Notes under the pieces: generated by a model
What the model saw: only the letters and a program-made list of their open reading frames with translations
Databases searched by the model: none
Told to the model about the DNA's origin: nothing
Made by a program: the position numbers and the translations under genes
From: 4572-13 sp964594065
Lineage (GTDB): Bacteria; Planctomycetota; Phycisphaerae; Sedimentisphaerales; Anaerohalosphaeraceae
Direction of reading: 5' to 3'
Assembly (NCBI GenBank): GCA_964594065.1
Contig: CAZQKX010000007.1
Coordinates: 19,054-83,053 of the forward strand
Length of the DNA: 64,000 bases
Part shown: positions 34,930 to 44,328 of the stretch, piece after piece
Position numbering within the stretch: position 1 is the first letter of the stretch
How the letters are laid out: the number at the start of each line of letters is the position of its first letter

Positions 34930-35129
34930 GGCAGATTTCTCCTAATTTCTTTATGGTTTATACCCTATAAGACGCAAAATAATAAGAAATGTTACCTGGC
35001 GTTTTAAAAAAATGACAAATTATGGGTCTTATATTTTAAAATCCCGTCCGGTTCTCGGCAATAAAAATCGACAACTTATATGATAACGAATGGCTTTTGT
35101 AGTTAATGAACACTACGCCAACTGTTTCA

Positions 35130-35158
35130 TTGAATTTGGGGGCTTTTTTTGGTATAAT
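35130..35158 (+). promoter_or_regulatory. Sigma-70 promoter of the DUF3616 genes
   Basis: TTGAAT (35130-35135), 17-base spacer, TATAAT (35153-35158). Expected start near 35165, which makes the ATG at 35173 nearly leaderless and supports the TTG at 35218 as the true start. The rest of the divergent gap 34930-35129 shows no gene. Confidence 0.65.
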
Positions 35159-35217
35159 AATTATGTGTATATATGTTTACACACCGGCCCGTTATCGGAC
35201 TTTTTCGGGAGCTGCGG

Positions 35218-37386
35218 TTGATTCGTAAAATCTGCATCTTAATGTTATTGTTGATCCTTGGCTGTCGGCTGCATGCCCGTCCGCTGGAGGTTATTATTGT
35301 CACCAGCGATGCGGACTCTGAAGCCGGTTATAGTGATTTTCTGCGCGAAATTTTCTTGGACAACGCCGACATTGAGATCGATGCAAACCGCTATGACGAA
35401 ACTCTTAGCGAATCCAAAAAACAACAGCTTTCCGAGGCCGACTTGATCATCGTCTCCAGCGACAACGCCGGCGGAGACTACAACGGCGACTCTGCTTTCT
35501 GGGCAACGCTGCCTGTTCCGATCCTGTGTCATAATATCTCCGTGTCTCGAAGCAACAGCCACAATAACTGGGACTGGTTCAGCAGTGGCAGAGACACCGT
35601 CTCGCTTACCGAGTTCTACGCGACAGATCCCAACGATCCTATCTTTGCCGGGCTCGGTCCGGACCCCAACAGCATTACGATTTTCCAGACGGGCGAAGAT
35701 TTCCTGATACCGAATGAGCCTTACTCCGGCAATGGAACGTGCCTTGCAATCGGCTCATCTGGACTACCGGTCATTGTGTACTTTAGCGGCGCAGAAGAAA
35801 GCTATTACCCCGGTTCATTGTACGACCCCAACACGCCCAGGCTTTACTTTGCTATGCCCGACAAGCCCGTTTTCTTTTTTGATAACGCGACAGAACCGGC
35901 AAAACAGCTGCTCTGTAATGCGATCACGACCCTGCTGCCTGAGTGCTGGCTGAAAGGAGATATCGACTGTGACCGTGATGTTGACCTGGAAGATGTTTGT
36001 ATCCTGTCGGCACAATGGCTTAAGGAAACGCTGCCGGATGACGACCCGCTTGCTGCTGACATCGTCCCGGATCAAAGTGTCGATGCCGCCGACTTGGCAC
36101 TGCTCAGCGAGTTCTGGTTTCAGGGTATCGACGCCAATGCCCCATCGCCTAATCCCTTCGATTGGACGGACGTACCAACAATGCTGGACGGCGGCATTCT
36201 CGCAATGAAAGCAAAAAAAGCAGACGACGATTGGCACGGCGTACAGTATGCTTTCGAGTGTATTGAAGAGCCCAATCTGTCCAGCGATTGGCAATACGAC
36301 AGAAACTACGCTCCGGCTAATGTGCCAATAGGGGCAACCCTCTCGTTTAAAGCCAAAGCACGTGACACGTCCAGCCGGTTCAATGAAACCGGTCCGTCAA
36401 CAACTGAAACCGTCAGAACCGACGGCCTGTTTTATTATTCCGCAGATGCCTCCGCCGCCGTTGCCTTAGACGAGGAACGTTTCATCATGGCTGATGATGA
36501 ATTAAATGTCCTGCAGGTCTATAACTGGAACCTGCCCGCATCCGATCCCAATCAGCAAACGGACATTGGCTCTGCCATCAACATCGATCCGGTCCAGCCG
36601 GAAGCCGATATCGAAGGAGCAACATGGTATAATAACCGGGTGTTCTGGATCACCTCTCACGGCCGAAGCAAACACGGTCACTATTGGCCGAGCCGATACC
36701 GATTTTTTGCCACTACTATCGCTCCTGACGGCACTGCAACCGTTGACGGCGTCTATGCCGATCTGATCGATGACCTGATCCAGTATGACCGGACATGGCA
36801 TCTGGGCCTTGAAGAAGCAATCGGAACGTTCGGCGACCACATCGATCCCAACACCATCCCCGACCTGGCCCCGAAGATCAACGGTATAAACATCGAAGGA
36901 CTCTGCACAACAGCCGATGGAACCAAAATGTTCATCGGCTTCCGCAACCCAAGGCCGTATGATAACGGCGAAGACAGGGCACTGGTCATCCCGCTTGCCA
37001 ATCCCGAAGCGGTCGTCCTGAACGGCGAAAGCCCAATACTAGAAGAATACATTCTGATCGACCTGAATGGGCTGGGTATCCGCAGCATGGAGTATTCACC
37101 GACAATCGGAGAATACCTTATCGCCGCCGGTTCCCACGAAGGCGGAGACAGTCAGCCGATTCAATATCTCTACAACTACAGCATCGTTAAGCAGGACAGG
37201 GATAAACTGGCCACTTTCTCGGATGATATGACACCGGAAGCGGTTTTTCAGTTTCCCGGCCAAAACGAGATCAATCTGCTCAGCGATGACGGCACACGCA
37301 TCATTGACACTCCATCGGGTCCGGTCATAAACAAACTGCTGCCCCAAGAGCAAAGAACCTACCGAACAAGAACGGTCAAACCATAA
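35218..37386 (+). CDS. Lipoprotein with dockerin-like repeat and DUF3616-type propeller
   Basis: 722 residues from the TTG at 35218. I chose it because GGGAG lies six bases upstream and the protein then begins with a lipoprotein signal (MIRKICILMLLLILGC). Residues about 18-235 look like a Rossmann/ThuA-like domain (VIIVTSDADSEAGYSDFL). Residues about 245-295 hold a dockerin-like pair of calcium loops (DIDCDRDVDLEDV and VPDQSVDAADL). The C-terminal 320 residues match a DUF3616-type region (SADASAAVALDEERFIMADD, IEGATWYNNRVFWITSHGRS, LNGLGIRSMEYSP). This last part is repeated as the next gene. Probably a surface-displayed protein; no activity assigned. Confidence 0.78.
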   Translation: MIRKICILMLLLILGCRLHARPLEVIIVTSDADSEAGYSDFLREIFLDNADIEIDANRYDETLSESKKQQLSEADLIIVSSDNAGGDYNGDSAFWATLPVPILCHNISVSRSNSHNNWDWFSSGRDTVSLTEFYATDPNDPIFAGLGPDPNSITIFQTGEDFLIPNEPYSGNGTCLAIGSSGLPVIVYFSGAEESYYPGSLYDPNTPRLYFAMPDKPVFFFDNATEPAKQLLCNAITTLLPECWLKGDIDCDRDVDLEDVCILSAQWLKETLPDDDPLAADIVPDQSVDAADLALLSEFWFQGIDANAPSPNPFDWTDVPTMLDGGILAMKAKKADDDWHGVQYAFECIEEPNLSSDWQYDRNYAPANVPIGATLSFKAKARDTSSRFNETGPSTTETVRTDGLFYYSADASAAVALDEERFIMADDELNVLQVYNWNLPASDPNQQTDIGSAINIDPVQPEADIEGATWYNNRVFWITSHGRSKHGHYWPSRYRFFATTIAPDGTATVDGVYADLIDDLIQYDRTWHLGLEEAIGTFGDHIDPNTIPDLAPKINGINIEGLCTTADGTKMFIGFRNPRPYDNGEDRALVIPLANPEAVVLNGESPILEEYILIDLNGLGIRSMEYSPTIGEYLIAAGSHEGGDSQPIQYLYNYSIVKQDRDKLATFSDDMTPEAVFQFPGQNEINLLSDDGTRIIDTPSGPVINKLLPQEQRTYRTRTVKP

Positions 37387-37402
37387 GTCTGTATATTTGC
37401 TG

Positions 37403-38443
37403 ATGAAACACAACCTTTATCAACAAAGTATCATCCTGTTATTAGCAGCCCTGTCACTTGAAGCCGGAGCCGAGCGGTTCTTTCGCGGCTGTGCCGATGC
37501 TTCCGCCGCCGTTGCGCTGGATAAGCAGCGGTTTATCATGGCCGATGACGAAGATAACGTCCTCCGAATCTATAACTGGGACCGGCCCGGCTCTGACCCA
37601 AACTGTCGGACCGATATTTCCCCCAGTATCACCTTCGATGCGGCGTATCCCGAGGCCGATATCGAGGGAGCAACCTGGTTCAATAACCGTATCGTCTGGA
37701 TCACCTCTCACGGACGCAGCAAAAACGGCGATTACCGCCCGGGCCGTAACCGGATTTTTGCCACGACCATCGCCCCCGACGGGGCTGTTGTCGTTGATGG
37801 AGTCTACGCGGGTTTGATCGACGATTTAATCGCCTATGGCAAACAGTGGGATCTGGGGCTTCGGGCCGCCATCGGAACCGACGGCAGCCGCATCAATCCC
37901 AAAAAGATCGGCAAACTGGCACCCAAGAAAAAAGGGCTCAATATTGAGGGGCTTTGCGCCTCGGCTGACGGCAAACGACTGCTCATCGGCTTGCGCAATC
38001 CAAGACCGTTGATAAACGGCAGGGAAATGGTATTAATCATTCCACTGGCCAATCCCGAGGCGGTTATCCTCAAAGGCCAAAGCCCCATCCTCCAAAAGCC
38101 CGTTTTAATCGACTTGGATGGTTTGGGCATCCGCAGTATGGAGTATGCGCCTGGTCTTGAAAAATTTCTGATTGTTGCAGGCTCACATAAAGGCGGCAGC
38201 AACTGTCCTCCGTCACGCCTTTACGCCTTTGATTGTAAGATGCAAAAAAGAAGTAAGCTGGCCGTCTTCTCCAACATCACGCCGGAAGCGGTCTTTCAGT
38301 TTGCCGGTCGAAATGAGATTGTCCTGCTCAGCGATGACGGAACACGCATTATTGACACCTCTTCCGGCCCCGTCACCAATAAAAAGCTTCCCCTGCGCCA
38401 AAGAAGCTTCAGAGCACAAACAATCAAACCAGCTAATTACTAA
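37403..38443 (+). CDS. Secreted DUF3616-type protein, tandem duplicate
   Basis: 346 residues from the ATG at 37403; a TTG two codons upstream is also possible, and neither has a clear ribosome site. A signal peptide (YQQSIILLLAALSLEAGA) replaces the long N-terminal region of the preceding gene; the rest aligns along its whole length with that gene's C-terminal domain, including DASAAVALDKQRFIMADDED, DIEGATWFNNRIVWITSHGR, NIEGLCASADGK, LIGLRNPRP and LSDDGTRIIDTSSGPV. A clear tandem duplication with domain loss or gain. Starts 17 bases after the previous stop, so likely cotranscribed. Confidence 0.8.
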   Translation: MKHNLYQQSIILLLAALSLEAGAERFFRGCADASAAVALDKQRFIMADDEDNVLRIYNWDRPGSDPNCRTDISPSITFDAAYPEADIEGATWFNNRIVWITSHGRSKNGDYRPGRNRIFATTIAPDGAVVVDGVYAGLIDDLIAYGKQWDLGLRAAIGTDGSRINPKKIGKLAPKKKGLNIEGLCASADGKRLLIGLRNPRPLINGREMVLIIPLANPEAVILKGQSPILQKPVLIDLDGLGIRSMEYAPGLEKFLIVAGSHKGGSNCPPSRLYAFDCKMQKRSKLAVFSNITPEAVFQFAGRNEIVLLSDDGTRIIDTSSGPVTNKKLPLRQRSFRAQTIKPANY

Positions 38444-38460
38444 CAAGCATCGCCCATCCC

Positions 38461-39603
38461 CTATTTCTGACTCGATTTCTCCTTGATCTGAATGATTTTT
38501 CCGACTGCTTCATCCAGGGCGTTAAAAGTCTTGTCACCACCCTGGTTCGTGCAGAGCAGCACTGCAAAATCCTTATTGGGAGCAATCCAGGCCAAGGCAC
38601 AATTCATCGTATTGCTTCCAGCGTGATTGAGTGCAAGCCCTCCGGCCCACTTTCGCCGAGCAACGATCCATCCAAAACCGTATTCTCCACCGTCCGGGGG
38701 AGTGCAAATCTGTTTATACGTCTCCGGCTGCAGAAGCGCCTTTTGGCCGCGAATTCCACACAGCAGGTCGGCAATAAATCGGCTCCAGTCTACTATCGTG
38801 CAGTGGACACAGCCGGCCGGTGCGATAACGAGGGCATTATCCGTTAAAGGACCGTTTTTCGGCGTCGGCGATCCATCCTCGCGATGCGGCCAGGGCTGAT
38901 CGATCTTTCCTCTTGTGCCGGTGCCCCCGAATCCAACACGATTCATTTTTAGCGGTTTGAAAAGTTTTTTCTTAATCGCTGCTTCCCAGCTTTGCCCGGT
39001 CACTTTTTCGACTATGGCGCCGAGAAGGGTGTACCCAAGATTGGAATACAGATATTTTTCGCCGGGAGCGTGCTGCAGGTTGGCTGTCAATGCATTCTGA
39101 ACGACAAGCAGACGCTGCCTGCGCAGAGAATCCTTTTGAGAATAACTTCGCCAGGATAAATTGGCCTCCAAGCCACTGCGATGATGCAAAAGCTGGCGGA
39201 CGGTGATTTCTTTGTTGGGGCTTTTTTCTTTTTGAGCCTGCTCCGGGAAGATTTGAGAAAGGGTCATATCCAGGTCCAGCTTTCCTTCTTCAACCAGAAT
39301 TGAGATCAGGGTTGCGGTCATGGCTTTCGTACACGAGCCCATGTGCCAATGGTCATGGAGCGTAACGCGGATGTCGGTCCCCCTCTTTCTGGTTCCCACA
39401 GCGGCTATGCGCTCAATCCCTTGGCTGGTTACAATTGCCGCGGTAATTCCCGGCAAATCATGCTTTTTCCGAACCGCTTCCAGGATGCTAACCAGTTGCG
39501 GGTCCTGCCATCTGGCGGGATGGTTTTGAACTGCGCCCAGACAAAGGGAAACGTAAAACATAAAAACACATACAATAAAATGATATTTTGCGGATATATT
39601 CAT
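38461..39603 (-). CDS. Serine hydrolase of the class C beta-lactamase family
   Basis: 380 residues with a signal peptide (HFIVCVFMFYVSLCLGAV). The SxxK motif is SCTK (in HMGSCTKAMTATLIS), the YxN motif is YSNLGY, and the third motif is HAG (ALNHAGSNTM), which replaces the K-T-G of true beta-lactamases and is usual for esterases and peptidases of this fold. It is therefore more likely an extracytoplasmic esterase or D-amino-peptidase than a drug-resistance enzyme. It is the last gene of the glycan-related minus-strand block; a 165-base gap separates it from the oxidoreductase gene upstream. Confidence 0.88.
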   Translation of the reverse strand: MNISAKYHFIVCVFMFYVSLCLGAVQNHPARWQDPQLVSILEAVRKKHDLPGITAAIVTSQGIERIAAVGTRKRGTDIRVTLHDHWHMGSCTKAMTATLISILVEEGKLDLDMTLSQIFPEQAQKEKSPNKEITVRQLLHHRSGLEANLSWRSYSQKDSLRRQRLLVVQNALTANLQHAPGEKYLYSNLGYTLLGAIVEKVTGQSWEAAIKKKLFKPLKMNRVGFGGTGTRGKIDQPWPHREDGSPTPKNGPLTDNALVIAPAGCVHCTIVDWSRFIADLLCGIRGQKALLQPETYKQICTPPDGGEYGFGWIVARRKWAGGLALNHAGSNTMNCALAWIAPNKDFAVLLCTNQGGDKTFNALDEAVGKIIQIKEKSSQK

Positions 39604-39736
39604 TTAAAACTGCCATTTTCCATCTAAATGGTTGACTTCTTAAAACATCGATAATTTTACCGAAAAGTACCAGTGAATATGAACGATTTCTTGATAAAAT
39701 TCATTCATTATCCACCCGAAAACCAACAAGTAAGTT

Positions 39737-39759
39737 TTTCCCGGACTTGATCCGGGAAA
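39737..39759. repeat. Palindrome TTTCCCGGA-CTTGA-TCCGGGAAA
   Basis: Perfect nine-base arms around a five-base loop, between two minus-strand genes. No T-run directly follows on either strand beyond an A/T-rich flank, so it may be either a weak terminator for the oxidoreductase gene or a dispersed repeat. Confidence 0.5.
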
Positions 39760-39768
39760 TTTAAAAAA

Positions 39769-41076
39769 TTATCCTTTAAAAGGATGCTTATAAGGCGCAC
39801 GATATTTCCGTTTTAGCATCATATTCGCTGCTGGATTATTTACAAATTTCCCTGACGCATCATCCCAGGTCAGCTTCTGACCGAGTTCATAAGCGATCAT
39901 TCCCATGTTTACTGTTGCGGTACTGTAGTGCGCATCTGTCAGCGAACAGGGAGCGGGTTTTCGTGAACGGAAGGAATCTGCAAATTCCTGCATCTGAGAC
40001 AACGCCATATGTTTGGATACATTCATGCCTTCCGGTGAACTGTGTTCTACTCGTTTCGCATTTTTCCCGTGGTGGATAAAAGTCCAGCGATGTTCAGAGA
40101 CAAATACAGTGCCTTTTGTGCCGTATATAAAGATGCCGTTGTTGGTTTCATTGTTATACTCAGCTGCTCCATACATGCGATGCCGCCAGGTGACCGGGCA
40201 AGTTTCAAATTCATAATGTGTCGTAAGGATATCCGGTGTGGTGTAATGGTCTTTGGTTGCGTAGATCCCGCCTGTTGATTGAATTGTTTTTGGCATTTTT
40301 TCCTGGATGATCTGTCGAACCGCGTCGATCAGGTGAATCCCCCAGTCAACCAGGTGACCGTTGCCGGAGATCTTTTCATACCGCCAGAGGAAGTGTCCCA
40401 CCTGCAGACTGTACGGAATCAGCGGCCCCGGTCCACACCACTGATTCCAATCCAGCGTTTCCGGTGGATCCATTGGTGTGGCGTCTTTGGTTCGTACGCG
40501 GAAATTGATCTGGGCTTCAATCTGGATCAAATCCCCAACGCCGCCGTCTTGGACGAATTTTTTCGTTTCATTAATTGCCGGGCTTTGCCTCCTCTGGAAG
40601 CCGACCTGGATGATCCGGCCCGGATGCTTTTTCTCGGCGGCAATCATCGCCTCGCCTTCGCGCACATCATAGGAAACCGGCTTTTCGCAATACATATCCA
40701 GGCCGCGATCCAGTGCATCAATTACAATCAACGGATGCCAGTGCGGCGGGGTTGTGACAAACAAGGCATCAAGTTCATCCATCTCGAGAAGTTTTTTATA
40801 ATTGTTAAAAATCTTGGGGCGGCTACCCTGTTTTTTCTCAATGGTGTCGGCCATCTTCTTACTTTGGGCAGTATCTACATCGCAAATCCCGACAAACTCA
40901 AAACCTCCGACGTTAAAAGCAGAATCCACGTCGACTCCACCGTACCAACCACAGCCGATGACCCCGGTTCTGATTTTCTTATTTGCAGCTGAACCTGAAC
41001 CGGTAAAAATTGCAGGCCCCAAAACCGTGCCTGCTGTCACAGATCCCATAAACTGACGACGATTTACCTGTTTCAT
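39769..41076 (-). CDS. Tat-exported Gfo/Idh/MocA family oxidoreductase
   Basis: 435 residues; AAGGAG before the ATG. A twin-arginine signal (NRRQFMGSVTAGTVLG) precedes the Rossmann NAD(P)-binding fold (TGVIGCGWYGG; FEFVGICDVD) and the conserved EKPVSYDVREGEAM motif with the catalytic Lys. The C-terminal substrate domain includes HLVDWGIHLIDAV. Such Tat-exported oxidoreductases are numerous in Planctomycetota and act on sugars or sugar derivatives; they are thought to fold with NAD(P) before export. Placed upstream of the serine hydrolase and downstream of the GH2 gene on one strand, consistent with glycan catabolism. Substrate unknown. Confidence 0.92.
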   Translation of the reverse strand: MKQVNRRQFMGSVTAGTVLGPAIFTGSGSAANKKIRTGVIGCGWYGGVDVDSAFNVGGFEFVGICDVDTAQSKKMADTIEKKQGSRPKIFNNYKKLLEMDELDALFVTTPPHWHPLIVIDALDRGLDMYCEKPVSYDVREGEAMIAAEKKHPGRIIQVGFQRRQSPAINETKKFVQDGGVGDLIQIEAQINFRVRTKDATPMDPPETLDWNQWCGPGPLIPYSLQVGHFLWRYEKISGNGHLVDWGIHLIDAVRQIIQEKMPKTIQSTGGIYATKDHYTTPDILTTHYEFETCPVTWRHRMYGAAEYNNETNNGIFIYGTKGTVFVSEHRWTFIHHGKNAKRVEHSSPEGMNVSKHMALSQMQEFADSFRSRKPAPCSLTDAHYSTATVNMGMIAYELGQKLTWDDASGKFVNNPAANMMLKRKYRAPYKHPFKG

Positions 41077-41197
41077 CTTTTTCTCCTTATGTTTTTAGTT
41101 TGTTAAAATCGAGGTGGATAGATATCCAATCGCCATCCACTTCGCTATGCTCAGTGGCTGCCACACAGCCAGTTTTCGTGTAGCACTGCGCAATCTC

Positions 41198-44137
41198 TCA
41201 GCGAGCCATCAAATCAAAAGCGTTGAGGCCCAGGCTGCCGGTCTTTGCTTCCGTATCGATAAGCATCTTGACCGGGTCACGGCCGGAGGCCTGAAAACTA
41301 ATCTGGGCATAGCCAGCGGCGGCTCGATTGGAGCCACCATCACCACGGTTGCCGCCACCTGCGGCTGAGACTTGAATCTTTTTGCCAAAGGTGGGCTGAT
41401 AATCGGTCAGGACGATACGATTCTTTTCGTGGGCGTCGCTGACTCGGAAGCGCAGCTTAGGTGCCTTTTCTTGCTCACCGGCGAGGCGGTGGTGCCAGGT
41501 CTTCAAACGATAGGTTCCGGCGGGAAGATCGTTGAAAGTCAACACCAGTTGCCCGGGCGCGTTTATCTCCACGCCGTCTTCGATCATGAAGCTGAGGTCA
41601 CCCGGTACACCCCAGGTATGGGTCCAGTTCAGGAGAGCCCCGGGGGCATCTACGTTGACCGATATTTTAGTCGTGTCATTGATGCGGAAGGTTGCCGTGC
41701 CGCCCCCTTGCTCAGATTGCTGCCAAGGCGTGAACTGGTCCTGAAGATGTTGTTGCAGGTTACCCAGGTCCACACGCAGCCGGATGGGATCCCTAATGGG
41801 GCGGGCCTTTAGGGCGACTAGGTCGCTGGTCCAGGGAACGGTTTTGATCGTTGTATGGCTTGTCTTCAATCCTTCCGCCTCAGCGGTAAGCTTGAGCATG
41901 CCTGGTTCACTGCCGACTTGAATCAGCGCGGGGGCGATGCCCCGCTCCCAGGTGACGGGATTGGAACCGATCTCGACGCCGCCGATGATGCTGCCTGGTC
42001 CTGTGAGACGAAAAAGGACCGGCGGATTATGATCTATGACTGTCGTACCAGCTTCGTCACAAATCCGGGCATAAGCGATCACAATACTTGAACCGTCTGC
42101 GTAGAGAGGTTGACAATCAGGATCGATACGAAGCTCTAAATGGTCAGCCTTTCCTGCCTTGCGTCCCGAGTGTTCAGCAACGACGCTGCCTTGATTCAGG
42201 CCACGGGCGGTCAACACACCCGAGGTCCATTTCGTTTGAAAAACAAAAGCCGGTGCTTTGAGATGGGCGGTCTGGGGATCTTTTTGACGACCACTCCGTG
42301 CCACAGGCTTACCGTCCACAAGCAACTCCACCTCCTCACAATTGCTGAACACCGTAATCGATCCATCCTTTTGGGCTCGGGCATCAGGAATGTGCACCAT
42401 GGGCTTGTCGGTTAACTCTGACTGCATCCAGAAAAAGACCGGCTTGGGATTGCGGAATATATCCCAAGCTGCGGCGCCCCAGCGGGAGAGATTGGGATAG
42501 GGTTTGCCACGTTTGATGAAGGAGTAGTTGTCATGGGCACTCCACAGTGTCAGGCCGATGAGATCGGGATCGCCTTTATACCGCGATACGATCCGCTGAT
42601 TGCCGCGCGTATCGGTCGAACCGCCATGTTCCATGGCGAAGAGGAATTGATCCTCTGGTCGACGCGCACCGCGATAGTCCATGACTGAATAGAGGTCGGT
42701 CACGCCTGCATGCTGCGGCCCCGTCCACAGTGTACCGTTGTTCATCGTGATGCGTGTGGGATCCTCCTCTTTGGCAGCGTACTGCAGCCTCTGGACCGGT
42801 CCCCGGTGGTTGATACCGGCACCCCATCCCCAGACACAGGGGTGGTTCCGATGGTTACGAATGGTACGGCGGAAAGATTCTTCCAATCGGTCCATCCAGA
42901 TGGGCGGGCCAAATTCGATCCAAGTCGGTGGTTCCTCACAGACCAGTATCCCTAACTTGTCGCACGCTTCAAAAAAGGCATTGTCGTGTGGATAGTGAGC
43001 CAAACGGATGATATTCATGCCGCATTGCTTAAACTTGTAGGCGTCACTCCAATGCAGATTGTTGGGCACGGCATCCCCAATATAGGGATACTGCTGGTGG
43101 CGATTGGCGCCCACCAACTCGATCGGTTCTCCGTTCATGCAAAAACCCACGCCCGGACGCATCTCGAACCAGCGCAGCCCCAGTGGGTTTTCGACCATAT
43201 CGACAACACGACCTTGATCCACGACCTGGGTGTTGACGCGATAGAGATAGGGATCATCAAAGGACCAAAGATGCATCTCCTCGACAATGCCCCCCGTCTG
43301 CATAAACGTATGATCCCGGCCCGGATCGATTTGCGCCTTTTTACGGAGTTTGAGAACCACCGTGTCGTTGGCATCCAGGACTCGTGTGACAACCTCGCAC
43401 TTACGCGTCGCGCTGCCCGCATTACGCACTGTGGTCCGTACCGACACGGTCGCATTACGGCGATTGACACTTGGCGTGGTGACAAATACACCGGCTTGGC
43501 GTTTTTCCCAGGGAAAGGTCACATGGAGTGAGTCCGTCACGACCAGATATACATCGCGGTAGAGTCCGCCGAACAGCACGTAATCCCATCTATCTCCATC
43601 GGGAGGTATTTCGTCAGTCTTGCGATTATCAAGCTTGATCGCGACCACATTCGTGTCGTTCAGCTTCACGATCTCTGTGATGTCAAAGTGAAAAGGCGTA
43701 TAGGCACTGATGGCATGCACACCGGCACGTCGACCATTGACCCAAACCTCGGTCAACTGGTGAGCTCCTTCAAACTCCAGAAATACCCGCTGACCCGCCT
43801 TCGCATTGATCCGGAAGGAACGTCGATACCAGCTAATATCTCGGTGAAAGGTCTCCTGTGACTTGTCATCTGTGCAGTCGTCCAGATTAATGGAGGTCAA
43901 TTGGTAGGTGTGGGGCAGATTGACGGTTTCCCAGCCTTGGTCTTTGAACTGTGCGGCAGAGGCTTGGTGGCCAGTATCGCCCCGGTGGTACTGCCAACCG
44001 AGATTGAGGCTATGCACCTGTCGGGCCGTATTGGGTACGCCACTGGGTAATGCTCGCTCAGAAGCCATAGCAACCACCGCACTGTGCCCCAGAACACCAA
44101 AAACCACCATCAGTATGAATAACGCACGTCGCATCAT
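41198..44137 (-). CDS. Glycoside hydrolase family 2 protein, acid/base residue apparently absent
   Basis: 979 residues from the first of two ATGs at 44137 (AAGGAG upstream), with signal peptide RRALFILMVVFGVLGHSAVVA. GH2 layout: sugar-binding jelly-roll (about 60-200, FLEFEGAHQLTEVWVNGRR), Ig-like domain, TIM barrel (GANRHQQYPYIGD; NIIRLAHYPHD), and long C-terminal Ig/malectin-like domains. In GH2 the acid/base Glu lies in a W-x-x-GNE motif; here the equivalent (about residue 435) reads GWGAGINHRG with no Glu. The presumed nucleophile Glu remains in FAMEHGG (about 500). It may be inactive, use another residue, or act mainly as a binding protein. Probable secreted or periplasmic location. Confidence 0.85.
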   Translation of the reverse strand: MMRRALFILMVVFGVLGHSAVVAMASERALPSGVPNTARQVHSLNLGWQYHRGDTGHQASAAQFKDQGWETVNLPHTYQLTSINLDDCTDDKSQETFHRDISWYRRSFRINAKAGQRVFLEFEGAHQLTEVWVNGRRAGVHAISAYTPFHFDITEIVKLNDTNVVAIKLDNRKTDEIPPDGDRWDYVLFGGLYRDVYLVVTDSLHVTFPWEKRQAGVFVTTPSVNRRNATVSVRTTVRNAGSATRKCEVVTRVLDANDTVVLKLRKKAQIDPGRDHTFMQTGGIVEEMHLWSFDDPYLYRVNTQVVDQGRVVDMVENPLGLRWFEMRPGVGFCMNGEPIELVGANRHQQYPYIGDAVPNNLHWSDAYKFKQCGMNIIRLAHYPHDNAFFEACDKLGILVCEEPPTWIEFGPPIWMDRLEESFRRTIRNHRNHPCVWGWGAGINHRGPVQRLQYAAKEEDPTRITMNNGTLWTGPQHAGVTDLYSVMDYRGARRPEDQFLFAMEHGGSTDTRGNQRIVSRYKGDPDLIGLTLWSAHDNYSFIKRGKPYPNLSRWGAAAWDIFRNPKPVFFWMQSELTDKPMVHIPDARAQKDGSITVFSNCEEVELLVDGKPVARSGRQKDPQTAHLKAPAFVFQTKWTSGVLTARGLNQGSVVAEHSGRKAGKADHLELRIDPDCQPLYADGSSIVIAYARICDEAGTTVIDHNPPVLFRLTGPGSIIGGVEIGSNPVTWERGIAPALIQVGSEPGMLKLTAEAEGLKTSHTTIKTVPWTSDLVALKARPIRDPIRLRVDLGNLQQHLQDQFTPWQQSEQGGGTATFRINDTTKISVNVDAPGALLNWTHTWGVPGDLSFMIEDGVEINAPGQLVLTFNDLPAGTYRLKTWHHRLAGEQEKAPKLRFRVSDAHEKNRIVLTDYQPTFGKKIQVSAAGGGNRGDGGSNRAAAGYAQISFQASGRDPVKMLIDTEAKTGSLGLNAFDLMAR

Positions 44138-44328
44138 GAGAACATCTCCTTTTCTATAACTGTTCAATTTCTGTGCTGTCCTGCATCGCTCTCTTGCGAG
44201 AACTGCCCATGCATCAAACATGGTATATATTTCAAAGACGATTGCATACCCTCAATTTATGCAATAAAAAATAAAAACAGAGAAACTGTTTCGCCGATAA
44301 CGCAGTTCCACGAAACGAAGAACAAATA

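Noticed and set aside
38461..39603. True beta-lactamase next to a BlaI-type system
   Set aside because: It has HAG in place of KTG and lies 25 kb from the repressor; it is more likely an esterase or peptidase.
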